From: Flagellimonas meridianipacifica
Lineage (GTDB): Bacteria; Bacteroidota; Bacteroidia; Flavobacteriales; Flavobacteriaceae
DNA: 64,000 nt
Direction: 5' to 3'
NCBI RefSeq assembly: GCF_003001695.1
Contig: NZ_PVYX01000001.1
Span: forward strand, 1,798,001-1,862,000
Of this stretch, positions 54,157 through 64,000 are shown one piece after another. The translations under genes and the position numbers were made by a program. Each line of letters starts with the position of its first letter. Positions within the stretch are counted from its first letter, which is position 1. The notes under the pieces were generated by a model that saw nothing but the letters and a program-made list of their open reading frames with translations, made no database searches and was not told the origin of the DNA.

Positions 54157-56454
54157 ATGAGCAAAGAAAAACAACGTAGGGAAGCCTTGTTGTACCATGC
54201 CAAACCACAACCAGGAAAGATAAAGGTGGTCCCCACCAAACCCTATTCTACCCAAAGGGATTTGGCATTGGCCTATTCCCCTGGAGTTGCAGAGCCTTGT
54301 TTGGAGATAGAAAAAAACAAGGACGATGTTTATAAGTATACCGCAAAAGGAAATATCGTAGCGGTGATTTCCAACGGAACAGCTGTTTTGGGTTTGGGTA
54401 ACATAGGACCGGAAGCATCCAAACCGGTTATGGAAGGAAAAAGTCTACTATTTAAGATTTTTGCCGATATCGATGGAATCGATGTAGAATTGGACACTAC
54501 GGATGTGGATAAGTTCATCGAAACCGTGAAAATCATTGCTCCCACTTTTGGAGGAATCAACCTGGAAGATATCAAAGCTCCTGAGGCATTTGAAATAGAG
54601 CGAAGGTTGAAGGAAGAACTTGATATTCCGGTAATGCACGATGATCAACACGGTACTGCGATTATTTCTGCAGCAGCTTTGTTGAATGCACTTGAGTTGA
54701 CCGGCAAAAAAATGGAAGATGTAAAAATTGTCGTCAGTGGTGCAGGTGCAGCTGCGGTTTCCTGTACAAGGTTGTACAAAGCTTTTGGTGCTAGAGCAGA
54801 GAATATTGTGATGCTGGATAGCAAAGGGGTTATTCGAAAAGACAGGGACAACTTGACCACCGAAAAACTGGAGTTTGCTACGGAAAGGAAGATAGATACG
54901 TTGGAAGAGTCGCTTCAAGATTCAGATGTATTTATTGGTTTATCCATAGCTAATATTCTAACTCCTAAAATGCTTAAATCCATGGCAAAGGATCCCATTG
55001 TATTTGCCATGGCGAATCCCGACCCCGAGATTGAATATAATTTGGCTTGTGACACTCGAGATGATATCATTATGGCTACGGGGCGTTCTGATCATCCCAA
55101 CCAAGTGAACAATGTTCTGGGCTTTCCCTTTATATTTCGGGGTGCATTGGACGTTCGTGCCACCAAAATCAATGAGGAAATGAAAATGGCTGCTGTACGG
55201 GCCTTGGCTGATTTAACTAGGGAGCCAGTACCGGAGCAGGTGAACATTGCATACGATACCACAAGGTTGACTTTTGGAAAGAAATATATTATTCCAAAAC
55301 CCTTCGACCCACGGCTCATTACAAAAATCCCACCAGCCGTGGCAAAAGCAGCTATGGAATCGGGTGTGGCCAAAGCACCCATAAAAGATTGGAAAAAGTA
55401 CGAGGAAGAGCTTTACCAAAGATCAGGAAACGATAACAAAGTGGTCCGCTTGCTACATAACAGAGCCAAGGTAAATCCAAAGCGAATCGTATTTGCAGAA
55501 GCCGAATTGTTGGATGTTTTGAAAGCCGCTCAAATTGTTCATGATGAAGGTATTGCTCAACCCATTTTACTTGGAAATAGGGAGACTATTGAAAAGTTGA
55601 AAAAAGAACTGGAATTTGACGCTGACGTACCAATCATAGATCCTCGTGCTGATGAGTCCAAAGAAATCAGGACCAGGTATGCCCATAAGTTATGGGAATC
55701 TCGCAAACGAAAAGGGGAGACAGAGTACAGCGCACGAATCAACATGGGTAAACGAAATTACTTTGGCTCCATGATGTTGTTGGAAGGTGATGCCGATGGC
55801 ATGATTTCTGGGTATTCCAGAGCGTATCCGAAGGTATTAAGGCCTGTTTTTGAAGTAATTGGAAGGTCCAAGGGTGTAAAGAATGCCTCTACGGTAAATA
55901 TTATGATAACCGAAAGAGGGCCTTTGTTTTTGGCAGATACCTCAATCAATATAGACCCAAGCGCTGAGGAACTGGCAGAAATTGCTTTAATGACCGCAAA
56001 TGTGGCCTCAACCTTTGGTTTCAATCCGGTTATGGCACTTTTATCTTATGCTAACTTTGGCTCGTCCAGCCATCCCAATGCGCAAAAGGTAAGGGAAGCT
56101 GTCCGAATTTTGCATGAAAGAAATCCAGATTTGGTAGTGGATGGGGAGATTCAAACGGATTTTGCCCTAAGTCAAGATCTTTGCCACAATAATTTTCCGT
56201 TTTCCAAACTAGCGGGCAAAAAAGTGAACACCTTTGTATTTCCAAATTTGGAATCAGCCAACATTACCTATAAGCTTTTGAAAGGGCTTCACAACGCCGA
56301 TTCCATAGGTCCAATTATGGTTGGTTTGCGTCGTTCAGCTCATATACTACAGCTGGGTGCCAGCGTTGACGAAATGGTAAACATGGCTGCGGTTGCCGTT
56401 ATCGATGCACAAGAGCGGGAAAAACGCAAGAAAGCCAAAACGGGAGAAGAATAA
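54157..56454 (+). CDS. maeB: NADP-dependent malic enzyme (MaeB type)
   Basis: A 765-residue protein from the ATG at 54157. The N-terminal malic enzyme domain has PYSTQRDLALAYSPGVAEPC (catalytic Tyr/Lys region), MHDDQHGTAIISAAALLNAL and the dinucleotide fold KIVVSGAGAAAVSC. The C-terminal half (about 430-765) is the phosphotransacetylase-like regulatory domain typical of MaeB (LGNRETIEKL, GDADGMISGYSRAYP). It converts malate to pyruvate, giving NADPH and CO2. It begins its own unit (promoter at 54126), with ruvA 22 bp downstream. A start at 54112 would lie before the promoter box. Confidence 0.93.
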   Translation: MSKEKQRREALLYHAKPQPGKIKVVPTKPYSTQRDLALAYSPGVAEPCLEIEKNKDDVYKYTAKGNIVAVISNGTAVLGLGNIGPEASKPVMEGKSLLFKIFADIDGIDVELDTTDVDKFIETVKIIAPTFGGINLEDIKAPEAFEIERRLKEELDIPVMHDDQHGTAIISAAALLNALELTGKKMEDVKIVVSGAGAAAVSCTRLYKAFGARAENIVMLDSKGVIRKDRDNLTTEKLEFATERKIDTLEESLQDSDVFIGLSIANILTPKMLKSMAKDPIVFAMANPDPEIEYNLACDTRDDIIMATGRSDHPNQVNNVLGFPFIFRGALDVRATKINEEMKMAAVRALADLTREPVPEQVNIAYDTTRLTFGKKYIIPKPFDPRLITKIPPAVAKAAMESGVAKAPIKDWKKYEEELYQRSGNDNKVVRLLHNRAKVNPKRIVFAEAELLDVLKAAQIVHDEGIAQPILLGNRETIEKLKKELEFDADVPIIDPRADESKEIRTRYAHKLWESRKRKGETEYSARINMGKRNYFGSMMLLEGDADGMISGYSRAYPKVLRPVFEVIGRSKGVKNASTVNIMITERGPLFLADTSINIDPSAEELAEIALMTANVASTFGFNPVMALLSYANFGSSSHPNAQKVREAVRILHERNPDLVVDGEIQTDFALSQDLCHNNFPFSKLAGKKVNTFVFPNLESANITYKLLKGLHNADSIGPIMVGLRRSAHILQLGASVDEMVNMAAVAVIDAQEREKRKKAKTGEE

Positions 56455-56476
56455 CAATCAAAACCCCAATCAACCA

Positions 56477-57058
56477 ATGATAAACCATTTAAAGGGAAAA
56501 TTAGTAGAGAAGAATCCCACCTTCGTTGTTGTGGAATGCAACGGAGTAGGGTACTTTTTAAACATTTCGCTTCACACTTTTTCTTTGATAAAAGACGAGG
56601 AAAACATTCAAATTTTCACGCATCTTCAAGTACGTGAAGATTCCCATACACTTTTTGGGTTTATAGAAAAATCGGAACGGGAAATTTTTAGACTTTTGAT
56701 TTCAGTATCTGGAATTGGTTCCAGTACGGCACGTACAATGTTATCCTCTTTAACACCCCAACAAATAAAAGAAGCAATTGCCAATGGAGATGTCCCTTCC
56801 ATCCAGGCAATCAAGGGGATAGGAAGCAAAACTGCCCAGCGTGTCATTTTGGACCTCAAGGATAAGATTTTGAAAGTGTACGAAATGGATGAAGTTTCCC
56901 ACATCTCAAACAATACTGGCAAAGAAGAAGCGTTATCTGCTTTAGAGGTTCTCGGTTTCACCCGGAGGCAATCTGAAAAGGTGGTCGACAAGATTGTGAA
57001 AGAGGATACTTCGCTAAGCGTAGAGGACATTATTAAACAGGCGCTTAAAAATTTGTAA
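56477..57058 (+). CDS. ruvA: Holliday junction DNA helicase subunit RuvA
   Basis: A 193-residue protein of normal length. It has the N-terminal OB-fold (MINHLKGKLVEKNPTFVVVE, then GVGYFLNISLHT), two helix-hairpin-helix motifs (ISVSGIGSSTARTML and AIKGIGSKTAQRVI), and the C-terminal domain that contacts RuvB (ALEVLGFTRRQSEKVVDKI). It holds the junction for RuvB. It lies 22 bp after maeB and 5 bp before sprA; the order ruvA-sprA is familiar in gliding flavobacteria. The longer frame from 56393 overlaps maeB and is rejected. Confidence 0.96.
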   Translation: MINHLKGKLVEKNPTFVVVECNGVGYFLNISLHTFSLIKDEENIQIFTHLQVREDSHTLFGFIEKSEREIFRLLISVSGIGSSTARTMLSSLTPQQIKEAIANGDVPSIQAIKGIGSKTAQRVILDLKDKILKVYEMDEVSHISNNTGKEEALSALEVLGFTRRQSEKVVDKIVKEDTSLSVEDIIKQALKNL

Positions 57059-57063
57059 CTAGT

Positions 57064-60000
57064 TTGAAAAGAGGGGCAAAACCAATACTTAATCCGACAG
57101 GATTTAAGTGCTTTTTCATGTGTATCTGTTTTATGTTCGTTTCCGTGGCATTTGCCCAGGAAACCGATGAACAGGCTCAAGACTCTACCAAAACAGGAGT
57201 TGCCCTAGGTCGTCTCAAGTTGGAGAACCCTAAAAGCATCGTCTCAAAATACACTTACGACCCCACTCTTGACCGATATATCTACTCTGAAACTATTGGT
57301 GAATTCGATATTTCTTACCCTATAATCCTAACCCCGGAACAATTTTTTGAACTGGTACGAAGGGAAGGGATGAAATCCTACTTTAAGGATAAAATTGACG
57401 CCTTCACGGGAAAAAAAGAAGGAAGCGAAGAAGCACGTAAAAATCTTTTGCCCAATTTTTATGTGAACAGTAGCTTTTTTGAATCCATTTTTGGCGGAAA
57501 TACAATCGAAGTGATTCCCCAGGGTTCCGTTGCAATGGACTTGGGAGTCCTTTGGCAAAAAAATGACAACCCGGCACTTTCTCCCAGAAACCGAACCAAT
57601 CTTTCCTTTGATTTTGACCAACGAATCAGTCTTAGCCTCTTGGGAAAGGTGGGTGAGCGACTTCAGGTAACGGCAAACTATGATACGGAAGCCACTTTTG
57701 ACTTTCAGAATCTAGTGAAGTTGGATTATACACCTACTGAAGATGATATTCTTCAAAAAATAGAGATCGGTAACGTAAATATGCCCTTGAACAGTTCCCT
57801 GATCACTGGCGCTCAGAGCCTATTTGGGGTAAAAACACAGCTGCAATTTGGTAGGACTACGGTTACCGCTGTTTTTTCGGAACAGCGTTCTCAAAACAAT
57901 ACTGTGGTAGCCCAAGGAGGAGGAACTGTTAATGAGTTTGCATTGACCGCTCTGGACTACGACGAAGACAGACACTTTTTCTTATCCCAGTTTTTTAGGG
58001 ATAGCTATGATGAAGCCCTGCAAAACTACCCCTTCATCCGAAGTCAAATACAGATAACCCGTCTAGAAGTATGGGTGACCAACAGGAATCAGCAAACCCT
58101 AAATGTAAGGAACGTGGTTGCGATTCAAGATTTGGGTGAAGCAGAATTAGGAAGAAATGGAGATGAAAAAACAAGAGTGGGTATTGCTGGAGGAGACCCT
58201 GCAGGATTTTTTAATATAGCAGGAACTGAAGTTTTTCCTCAGAATAGTGTAAATGATTATGACCCGTCCCTTATTGGAAATGGTGGTGTGCTTACCGAAG
58301 CTGTTCGCGATATAGCGACGGTGGATTCAGGATTCAATTTTTCAACGGGCTACTCGGCAAATCAAGGATTTGATTATGCCATTTTGGAAAATGCCAGAAA
58401 GCTTGAAGAGGGTAGGGATTACCAACTAAATACCCAATTGGGATATATCTCCTTGAATCAGCGATTAAGTAATGATGAGGTTTTAGGTGTGGCCTATCAA
58501 TACACCAATACTTTGACCGGTGAAGTGTTTCAAGTAGGGGAGTTTGCCAATGGAGGCATAGATGCTACGACCGTTTCGGGAGTTGGAGTCAATCCAATTA
58601 TTGAAAACAATACTTTGATTCTTAAGTTGTTGAAGAGTAACATCACCAATGTGGAAGATCCTATTTGGGATTTGATGATGAAGAACATCTACTCCACGGG
58701 AGCTTTTCAATTGACACAAGAGGACTTTCGGTTAAACATCCTATATTCCGACCCTACACCCAGAAACTATATAACACCAGTGGTTGATTTTCCAGCTCCC
58801 GAAGCTGGACAAAAGCCTTTGGAGGAAAGGATATTATTGGAAGTATTCAATTTGGACCGACTGAATGTGTATAATGACGTCCAACCAGGAGGAGATGGAT
58901 TCTTTGATTATGTACCCGGAATAACCATAGATACGCAATCGGGAAACATCATATTTACCAAAGTGGAACCTTTTGGGGAATTTCTTTTTGAAGAATTACG
59001 AAGCAGCGCCACTGAAATCTATGATGTGGATAATGATGTGGGCTACAATCCCAATCAGGAGCGCTATGTATTCCGAAATATGTATGCGCTAACCAAGGCG
59101 GCTTCACTCCAAGATGCAGAGAAGAATCGTTTTCAATTGAAGGGACGGTATAAGTCTCAAGGAAATAATGGAATCCCGATTGGCGCATTTAATGTGCCTC
59201 AAGGTTCAGTGAGGGTTACTGCTGGAGGAAGGCAACTACAGGAAGGAATAGATTTTACGGTCAACTATCAAGCAGGGACCGTACAGATTTTGGACCCAAG
59301 CCTGCAGGCATCCAATACACCTATCAATATTTCTGTGGAAAATAACGCGGTGTTTGGGCAACAGACGAGGAGATTTACAGGAATTAACGTTGAGCATCAA
59401 TTCAGTGAGAACTTTCTGCTGGGAGGTACTTTATTGAATTTGAATGAAAGGCCACTTACCCAAAAAGCTAATTTTGGGGTAGAACCTGTGAACAATACTA
59501 TTTTTGGTCTGAATGGAAATTTTAGCACCGAAATTCCCTTTTTGACCCGTTTGGCAAATAAGTTGCCCAATATTGATACTGATGTGCCTTCCAATCTTTC
59601 AGTTCGTGGAGAAGTGGCATTTTTACAACCCAATTCACCTAAAAATGCAGATTTTCAAGGAGAGACGACCAGTTATTTGGATGATTTTGAAGGGGCACAG
59701 GCATTGATTGATATTCGCTCTTCTTTGGGATGGACCTTAGCAAGTCCACCAGTGGAATTCATTCAAGACCGTACCGATATTGATGTGGGCTTTGAGCGTG
59801 CAAAGATGTCCTGGTATACTATTGACCCTATCTTTTATACCAACCAAAGACCAGCAGGTTTAAGTGACAATGATATTTCCTTAAATTCAACACGAAGGGT
59901 TTTTATTGATGAGGTGTTTACCGAGACGGATATAGCACAGGGGCAGACCCAGGTGCAGGGCACTTTGGACATTGTGTACTATCCAAATGATAAAGGACCC

Positions 60001-63000
60001 TATAATGCCAATCCTAGTTTTGAAACCGAAACACCCAATGAGAAATGGGCCGGTATCATGCGACCCTTGAGCAGTACAAATTTTGAGCAATCCAATGTGG
60101 AATTTGTGCAATTCTGGGTATTAGACCCTTACATTGATGGAGAGACCAACGGCGGTAATGTTGGAGAATTGGTATTGAACCTAGGTAATATATCGGAAGA
60201 CATTTTAAAAGACGGAAGAAAACAATATGAAAATGGACTTCCAGCGAGCACCAATAACGAAATTCCTAGGCCAACCATATGGGGACAAGTGCCATCCACT
60301 CAGTCTTTGGTATATGCATTTGATGCGGATGAAACCAACAGAACCCAACAAGATGTAGGTTTTGATGGATTGAACGATGCTGAAGAACAAGCTATTTATA
60401 ACGGACCGGCTGAAGACCCTGCCTTGGACAACTACATATACTATTTGAATAGGGAGGGGAGCATTTTGGAGAGATATTTTGACTTCAACAATCCTGATGG
60501 AAACTCCCCGGTTGAGGTAACCAATACCAATCGTGGGTCTACTACTTTGCCAGATGTTGAGGATATAGACCGTGATTTGACCATGAATACTGTGGACAGT
60601 TATTACGAGTATCGAATTCAAATACGGCCCAACACAACAATTGATGACCAATATGTAACCGATATTCGAGAGGGACAGACTCCTCAACTACCCAACGGTA
60701 CGACCCTAAATAGAAGATGGATTCAATATAAAATCCCATTAAGCGATTTTACTGAAGCCGTAGGTGGTATAACGGATTTCCGTTCCATTAGTTTTATGCG
60801 AATGTACATGACAGGATTTTCAGATGATATTGTACTACGCTTTGCAACTTTGGATTTGGTGCGTGGCGATTGGAGAACATTCACCAACTCCCTGCAACCT
60901 GATGTGGATAATGATCCTTCGGACGATGGAACGATAACCGATGTGAACGCAGTGAACATTGAGGAGAATTTTGCACGTCAACCTATACCCTATGTGTTGC
61001 CTCCGGGAGTGATAAGGGAACAATTGAACAACAACAATACGATTATCCGTCAAAATGAGCAGTCCCTATCTTTTGTGGTGGAGAACTTGGAATCTGAGGA
61101 TTCGAGGGGAGTTTTCAAGAATGTGAATATTGATATGCGTCAGTACGAGCGTATAAAAATGTTCATGCACGGGGAGAAAATATTGAATGGGGACTATTCG
61201 GACGATGATACCCCTTTGGTTGGATTTCTAAGGATTGGTACGGATTTCTCGGAAAACTTCTATCAAATAGAACTTCCGCTGCAGTTCACGCCCTTTGGTT
61301 CGGTTACTCCAGAAGACATTTGGCCTGATGTGAATGAAATTGATTTAGCTCTTTCAGATTTGAACAGAGTTAAATCAGCCGGGATAGCAAGTCAGACTTT
61401 AAATCAGGTGGTTTTTTATGAGGTTGTTGATGGTGAAGTGATTGAGGTGGATGAATTTGCGCCGCGAACTTTGGGAAGATTACGAATTGGGATAAGAGGA
61501 AATCCGTCATTGGGAAGCATACGCTCCATGATGGTAGGGATTAAAAATATTGATGACCTACCCGCTAGAGGCGAAGTTTGGTTTAACGAGCTTCGTTTGG
61601 CGGGATTGGATAATAATGGAGGTTGGGCTGCAGTGGCCGCCTTAGACGCAAATATGGCCGATTTTGCCAACGTTACGGCAACTGGAAGCCAAAGCACCTC
61701 AGGTTTTGGTTCCATAGACCAAAAACCAAATGAACGTTCGCGGGAAGATGCCATCTCATACGACGTGGTGACCAACGTGAATGTTGGACAACTTTTTCCT
61801 AAAAAATGGGGGCTTCAGATACCTTTCAATTACGGAATTTCAGAAACCTTGATTACACCAGAATTTGACCCCGTTTTTGACGACCTTAAACTGGAGGACC
61901 GGATAGATGCAGCAGAAACCGCAGAGGACGCCGAAACTATTCGGGAACAGGCTGAGGACTATACAAAAAGAACGAGTATTAATTTAATAGGAGTAAGGAA
62001 GAATAGAGGCGAAGAAGCCAAGGAAAACTTCTTCGATATAGAGAATTTCACGTTTAACTATTCTTATAACGAAACGGACCATAGAGACTTTCAGGTGGCT
62101 GAACTTCGAGATCAAAATGTGAATACCGGATTTGTATACAATCACAATTTTAAACCAGCTCCTGTGGCGCCTTTTGCCAAAAAAGATTCTTTGTTTACCG
62201 GAAAATATTGGCAATGGTTGAAAGACTTGAATTTAAACCTTCTCCCAACTAGTCTATCAGTAAACGCCAACTATAACAGAACATTTAATCAGCAACGTTT
62301 TAGGGATGTTTTGGAACCTGGGGTGGAAGCATTGGATTTGCCTTTGTTGCAACAGCGAAACTATCTTTTTAACTGGCAATATGCCCTTAATTACAGTATC
62401 ACGAAATCGCTTCGGGTCAATTTAACCTCATCAAACAATAACATAGTTAGGAATTTCTTCAACGAGGAAGGTAATCGCGATTCAGGAATCAATGAGACCT
62501 TGGATATTTGGGATGGCTTCTTTGATGTAGGTGAGCCCAATAGACATTCGCAACAAATGCAACTAAACTATGAGCTTCCTTTCAGTAAGTTTCCTTTCTT
62601 GAATTTTATCAATGCCCAGTACACCTATACCAGTAATTTTGACTGGCAACGTGGAGGGGACGCTTTGAACGAGGTAGTTCAAGAAGAAAACCCTGGAGAA
62701 CAAATTAACACCGTTCAAAATGCAAATACACATAACCTTACGGCCAATCTCAGCATGCAACGGTTCTATGATTTTCTTGGTCTGAAAAAAAGGGACGGAA
62801 AAGTAGCTGCCAACCAACAGCCAAGAAGGGATAAGGATGGGAATCCTGTTGACGAGAAACCTATCAAGAAAACCAGTAAGACCTTCAACACTTTGGTGGA
62901 CTTTTTCACCATGGTGAAGCGTGTGAACGTAAACTACAGTGAAAACAATGGTACGGTCTTACCTGGATATACACAGTCCATTGGATTTTTGGGAACAACA

Positions 63001-64000
63001 CGACCTACATTAGGTTTCGTTTTCGGAAGCCAATCGGATATTCGCTTTGAGGCGGCAAGAAATGGATGGCTAACGGATTTTTCTGGATTTAACTCCCAGT
63101 TTTCAAAGGTAACCAACAGGCAATTGAATATTACAGCTACGGCACAACCTACTCAGGATTTGACAATAGATTTGATAGCAGACAGACAGTATTCAGAGAA
63201 TTTCCAGGAAAACTTTAGAATTGAAGATGGGGAATATGTGCCATTGGCGCCCAATACGTTCGGGAACTTTACCATATCCACTTTAATGATTTCAACGATT
63301 TTCTCTAAAAGTGATGAATTCGATTCCGAGACCTTTGATGAATTCAGAGATAATAGAATAATCATTGCCAACCGATTGGTTTCGGACAGGGGTGAAACCC
63401 CAGGGGCTTTGGATGAAGAAGGATTCCCAGAGAGGTATGGAAAAACGCAACAAGATGTGCTACTACCGGCATTCTTTGCGGCATATACAGGTCAAGACGC
63501 AGAGCGGGTAAATTTGGATGCCTTTAGGCAGATTCCGATACCTAATTGGAACATTAAATATACCGGTTTGATGAAGAATCGATGGTTTAAAAAGAAATTC
63601 AAACGATTTTCATTAAGCCATGGATACCGTGCGGCCTATAGTGTCAATTCATTTCAGACCAACTTGGAACGTCAAAATACGGACGTCAATCCTGATAACG
63701 GGGATGTGCTTCCGGAAAACATTATTAATAGCGTTGTGTTAACAGATCAGTTCAATCCTTTGGCACGGGTTGATTTTGAAATGAAGAATTCCTTTAGCTT
63801 TTTGGCCGAGGTGCGAACGGATAGAACCTTGTCCCTGAGTTTTGATAATAGCCTTTTGACCGAAATTAATGGCCAGGAATATACGGTTGGATTGGGGTAT
63901 CGTTTTAAAGATGTAAAGTTTGTAACCAATATTGGTGGTGAGCGAACTAGACTTAAAGGAGACTTGAATTTAAAAGCGGATTTTTCTCTACGGGATAACA
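57064..64000 (+). CDS. sprA: Gliding motility / type IX secretion translocon SprA (3' end beyond window)
   Basis: An open frame of more than 2300 codons runs from a TTG at 57064 to the window edge; SprA is about 2300-2500 residues, so little is missing. The N terminus LKRGAKPILNPTGFKCFF leads into a hydrophobic signal ending AFAQ. Conserved stretches include RLKLENPKSIVSKYTYDPTL, EIGNVNMPLNSSL, GYNPNQERYVFRNMYALTKA and SSLGWTLASPPVEF. SprA forms the giant 36-strand outer-membrane pore through which type IX cargo passes. The TTG is preferred because no ATG gives a full signal peptide (the ATG at 57118 lacks a basic start). It is 5 bp after ruvA. Confidence 0.93.
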   Translation, partial: MKRGAKPILNPTGFKCFFMCICFMFVSVAFAQETDEQAQDSTKTGVALGRLKLENPKSIVSKYTYDPTLDRYIYSETIGEFDISYPIILTPEQFFELVRREGMKSYFKDKIDAFTGKKEGSEEARKNLLPNFYVNSSFFESIFGGNTIEVIPQGSVAMDLGVLWQKNDNPALSPRNRTNLSFDFDQRISLSLLGKVGERLQVTANYDTEATFDFQNLVKLDYTPTEDDILQKIEIGNVNMPLNSSLITGAQSLFGVKTQLQFGRTTVTAVFSEQRSQNNTVVAQGGGTVNEFALTALDYDEDRHFFLSQFFRDSYDEALQNYPFIRSQIQITRLEVWVTNRNQQTLNVRNVVAIQDLGEAELGRNGDEKTRVGIAGGDPAGFFNIAGTEVFPQNSVNDYDPSLIGNGGVLTEAVRDIATVDSGFNFSTGYSANQGFDYAILENARKLEEGRDYQLNTQLGYISLNQRLSNDEVLGVAYQYTNTLTGEVFQVGEFANGGIDATTVSGVGVNPIIENNTLILKLLKSNITNVEDPIWDLMMKNIYSTGAFQLTQEDFRLNILYSDPTPRNYITPVVDFPAPEAGQKPLEERILLEVFNLDRLNVYNDVQPGGDGFFDYVPGITIDTQSGNIIFTKVEPFGEFLFEELRSSATEIYDVDNDVGYNPNQERYVFRNMYALTKAASLQDAEKNRFQLKGRYKSQGNNGIPIGAFNVPQGSVRVTAGGRQLQEGIDFTVNYQAGTVQILDPSLQASNTPINISVENNAVFGQQTRRFTGINVEHQFSENFLLGGTLLNLNERPLTQKANFGVEPVNNTIFGLNGNFSTEIPFLTRLANKLPNIDTDVPSNLSVRGEVAFLQPNSPKNADFQGETTSYLDDFEGAQALIDIRSSLGWTLASPPVEFIQDRTDIDVGFERAKMSWYTIDPIFYTNQRPAGLSDNDISLNSTRRVFIDEVFTETDIAQGQTQVQGTLDIVYYPNDKGPYNANPSFETETPNEKWAGIMRPLSSTNFEQSNVEFVQFWVLDPYIDGETNGGNVGELVLNLGNISEDILKDGRKQYENGLPASTNNEIPRPTIWGQVPSTQSLVYAFDADETNRTQQDVGFDGLNDAEEQAIYNGPAEDPALDNYIYYLNREGSILERYFDFNNPDGNSPVEVTNTNRGSTTLPDVEDIDRDLTMNTVDSYYEYRIQIRPNTTIDDQYVTDIREGQTPQLPNGTTLNRRWIQYKIPLSDFTEAVGGITDFRSISFMRMYMTGFSDDIVLRFATLDLVRGDWRTFTNSLQPDVDNDPSDDGTITDVNAVNIEENFARQPIPYVLPPGVIREQLNNNNTIIRQNEQSLSFVVENLESEDSRGVFKNVNIDMRQYERIKMFMHGEKILNGDYSDDDTPLVGFLRIGTDFSENFYQIELPLQFTPFGSVTPEDIWPDVNEIDLALSDLNRVKSAGIASQTLNQVVFYEVVDGEVIEVDEFAPRTLGRLRIGIRGNPSLGSIRSMMVGIKNIDDLPARGEVWFNELRLAGLDNNGGWAAVAALDANMADFANVTATGSQSTSGFGSIDQKPNERSREDAISYDVVTNVNVGQLFPKKWGLQIPFNYGISETLITPEFDPVFDDLKLEDRIDAAETAEDAETIREQAEDYTKRTSINLIGVRKNRGEEAKENFFDIENFTFNYSYNETDHRDFQVAELRDQNVNTGFVYNHNFKPAPVAPFAKKDSLFTGKYWQWLKDLNLNLLPTSLSVNANYNRTFNQQRFRDVLEPGVEALDLPLLQQRNYLFNWQYALNYSITKSLRVNLTSSNNNIVRNFFNEEGNRDSGINETLDIWDGFFDVGEPNRHSQQMQLNYELPFSKFPFLNFINAQYTYTSNFDWQRGGDALNEVVQEENPGEQINTVQNANTHNLTANLSMQRFYDFLGLKKRDGKVAANQQPRRDKDGNPVDEKPIKKTSKTFNTLVDFFTMVKRVNVNYSENNGTVLPGYTQSIGFLGTTRPTLGFVFGSQSDIRFEAARNGWLTDFSGFNSQFSKVTNRQLNITATAQPTQDLTIDLIADRQYSENFQENFRIEDGEYVPLAPNTFGNFTISTLMISTIFSKSDEFDSETFDEFRDNRIIIANRLVSDRGETPGALDEEGFPERYGKTQQDVLLPAFFAAYTGQDAERVNLDAFRQIPIPNWNIKYTGLMKNRWFKKKFKRFSLSHGYRAAYSVNSFQTNLERQNTDVNPDNGDVLPENIINSVVLTDQFNPLARVDFEMKNSFSFLAEVRTDRTLSLSFDNSLLTEINGQEYTVGLGYRFKDVKFVTNIGGERTRLKGDLNLKADFSLRDN

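Noticed and set aside
56393..56476. Longer start for ruvA
   Set aside because: The extra 28 residues overlap maeB, and RuvA proteins begin with MINHLKG-like sequence.
57328..63929. Many minus-strand frames within sprA
   Set aside because: The plus strand is continuously open and matches SprA; the others are shadows.

Overview
The window looks like chromosomal DNA of a marine-type Flavobacteriaceae (Bacteroidota). The evidence is the moderate-low GC, many promoters of the Bacteroidota form (TTTG, about 19-21 bp, TAnnTTTG), the gliding/type IX secretion gene sprA directly after ruvA, and an Alternative Complex III operon (actABCDEF) joined to cytochrome c oxidase genes. Lipoproteins and small outer-membrane barrels are also abundant. 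A Muricauda/Flagellimonas-like genus is a guess; the sequence alone does not fix it.

Layout. 1-6.2 kb: 5' end of polA (minus), a membrane metallophosphoesterase, a thioredoxin-fold protein without its CXXC cysteines, a peroxiredoxin-like protein and a very large DUF2723 membrane protein. 6.3-8.0 kb: tRNA-Gln with its promoter and terminator, two copies of a ~120-bp palindromic element, one of which forms the 3' end of a small secreted-protein gene, and a partial second tRNA 3' end. 8-18 kb: accessory genes (barrel protein, metallo-beta-lactamase-fold hydrolase, two alpha/beta hydrolases, a DUF885-like lipoprotein, an AraC regulator, a leucine-rich-repeat protein, a GNAT acetyltransferase) separated by long spacers. 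18.3-21.6 kb: a TPR histidine kinase and LuxR-type response regulator followed by a barrel gene. A 14-bp sequence is shared upstream of the kinase gene and the barrel gene and may be the regulator's site. 21.7-27.2 kb: Kelch lipoprotein, photolyase/cryptochrome, small unknowns and an M57-type metalloprotease.

27.2-29.1 kb holds the most unusual locus: a MetR/LysR-type DNA-binding domain fused to a complete SAM-dependent methyltransferase. It is bracketed by two ~103-bp copies of the rimP leader, each with a perfect terminator-like hairpin. The second copy feeds the rimP-nusA-infB operon (29.1-33.6 kb).

34.2-46.0 kb is a respiratory operon: ActA (extra N-terminal haem domain), ActB, ActC (with a C-terminal helix-hairpin-helix-like tail), ActD, ActE, ActF, then cytochrome oxidase subunits II and I. 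Together they pass electrons from menaquinol through cytochrome c to oxygen. 46-64 kb: a DUF2807 protein, an acyl-CoA oxidase-like flavoprotein, a ruvB-P450-queG unit, an SLC45-type sugar transporter with a palindromic operator candidate, malic enzyme, ruvA and almost all of sprA, which runs off the right edge.

I found no CRISPR array, transposase, integrase, rRNA or recognisable defence system.
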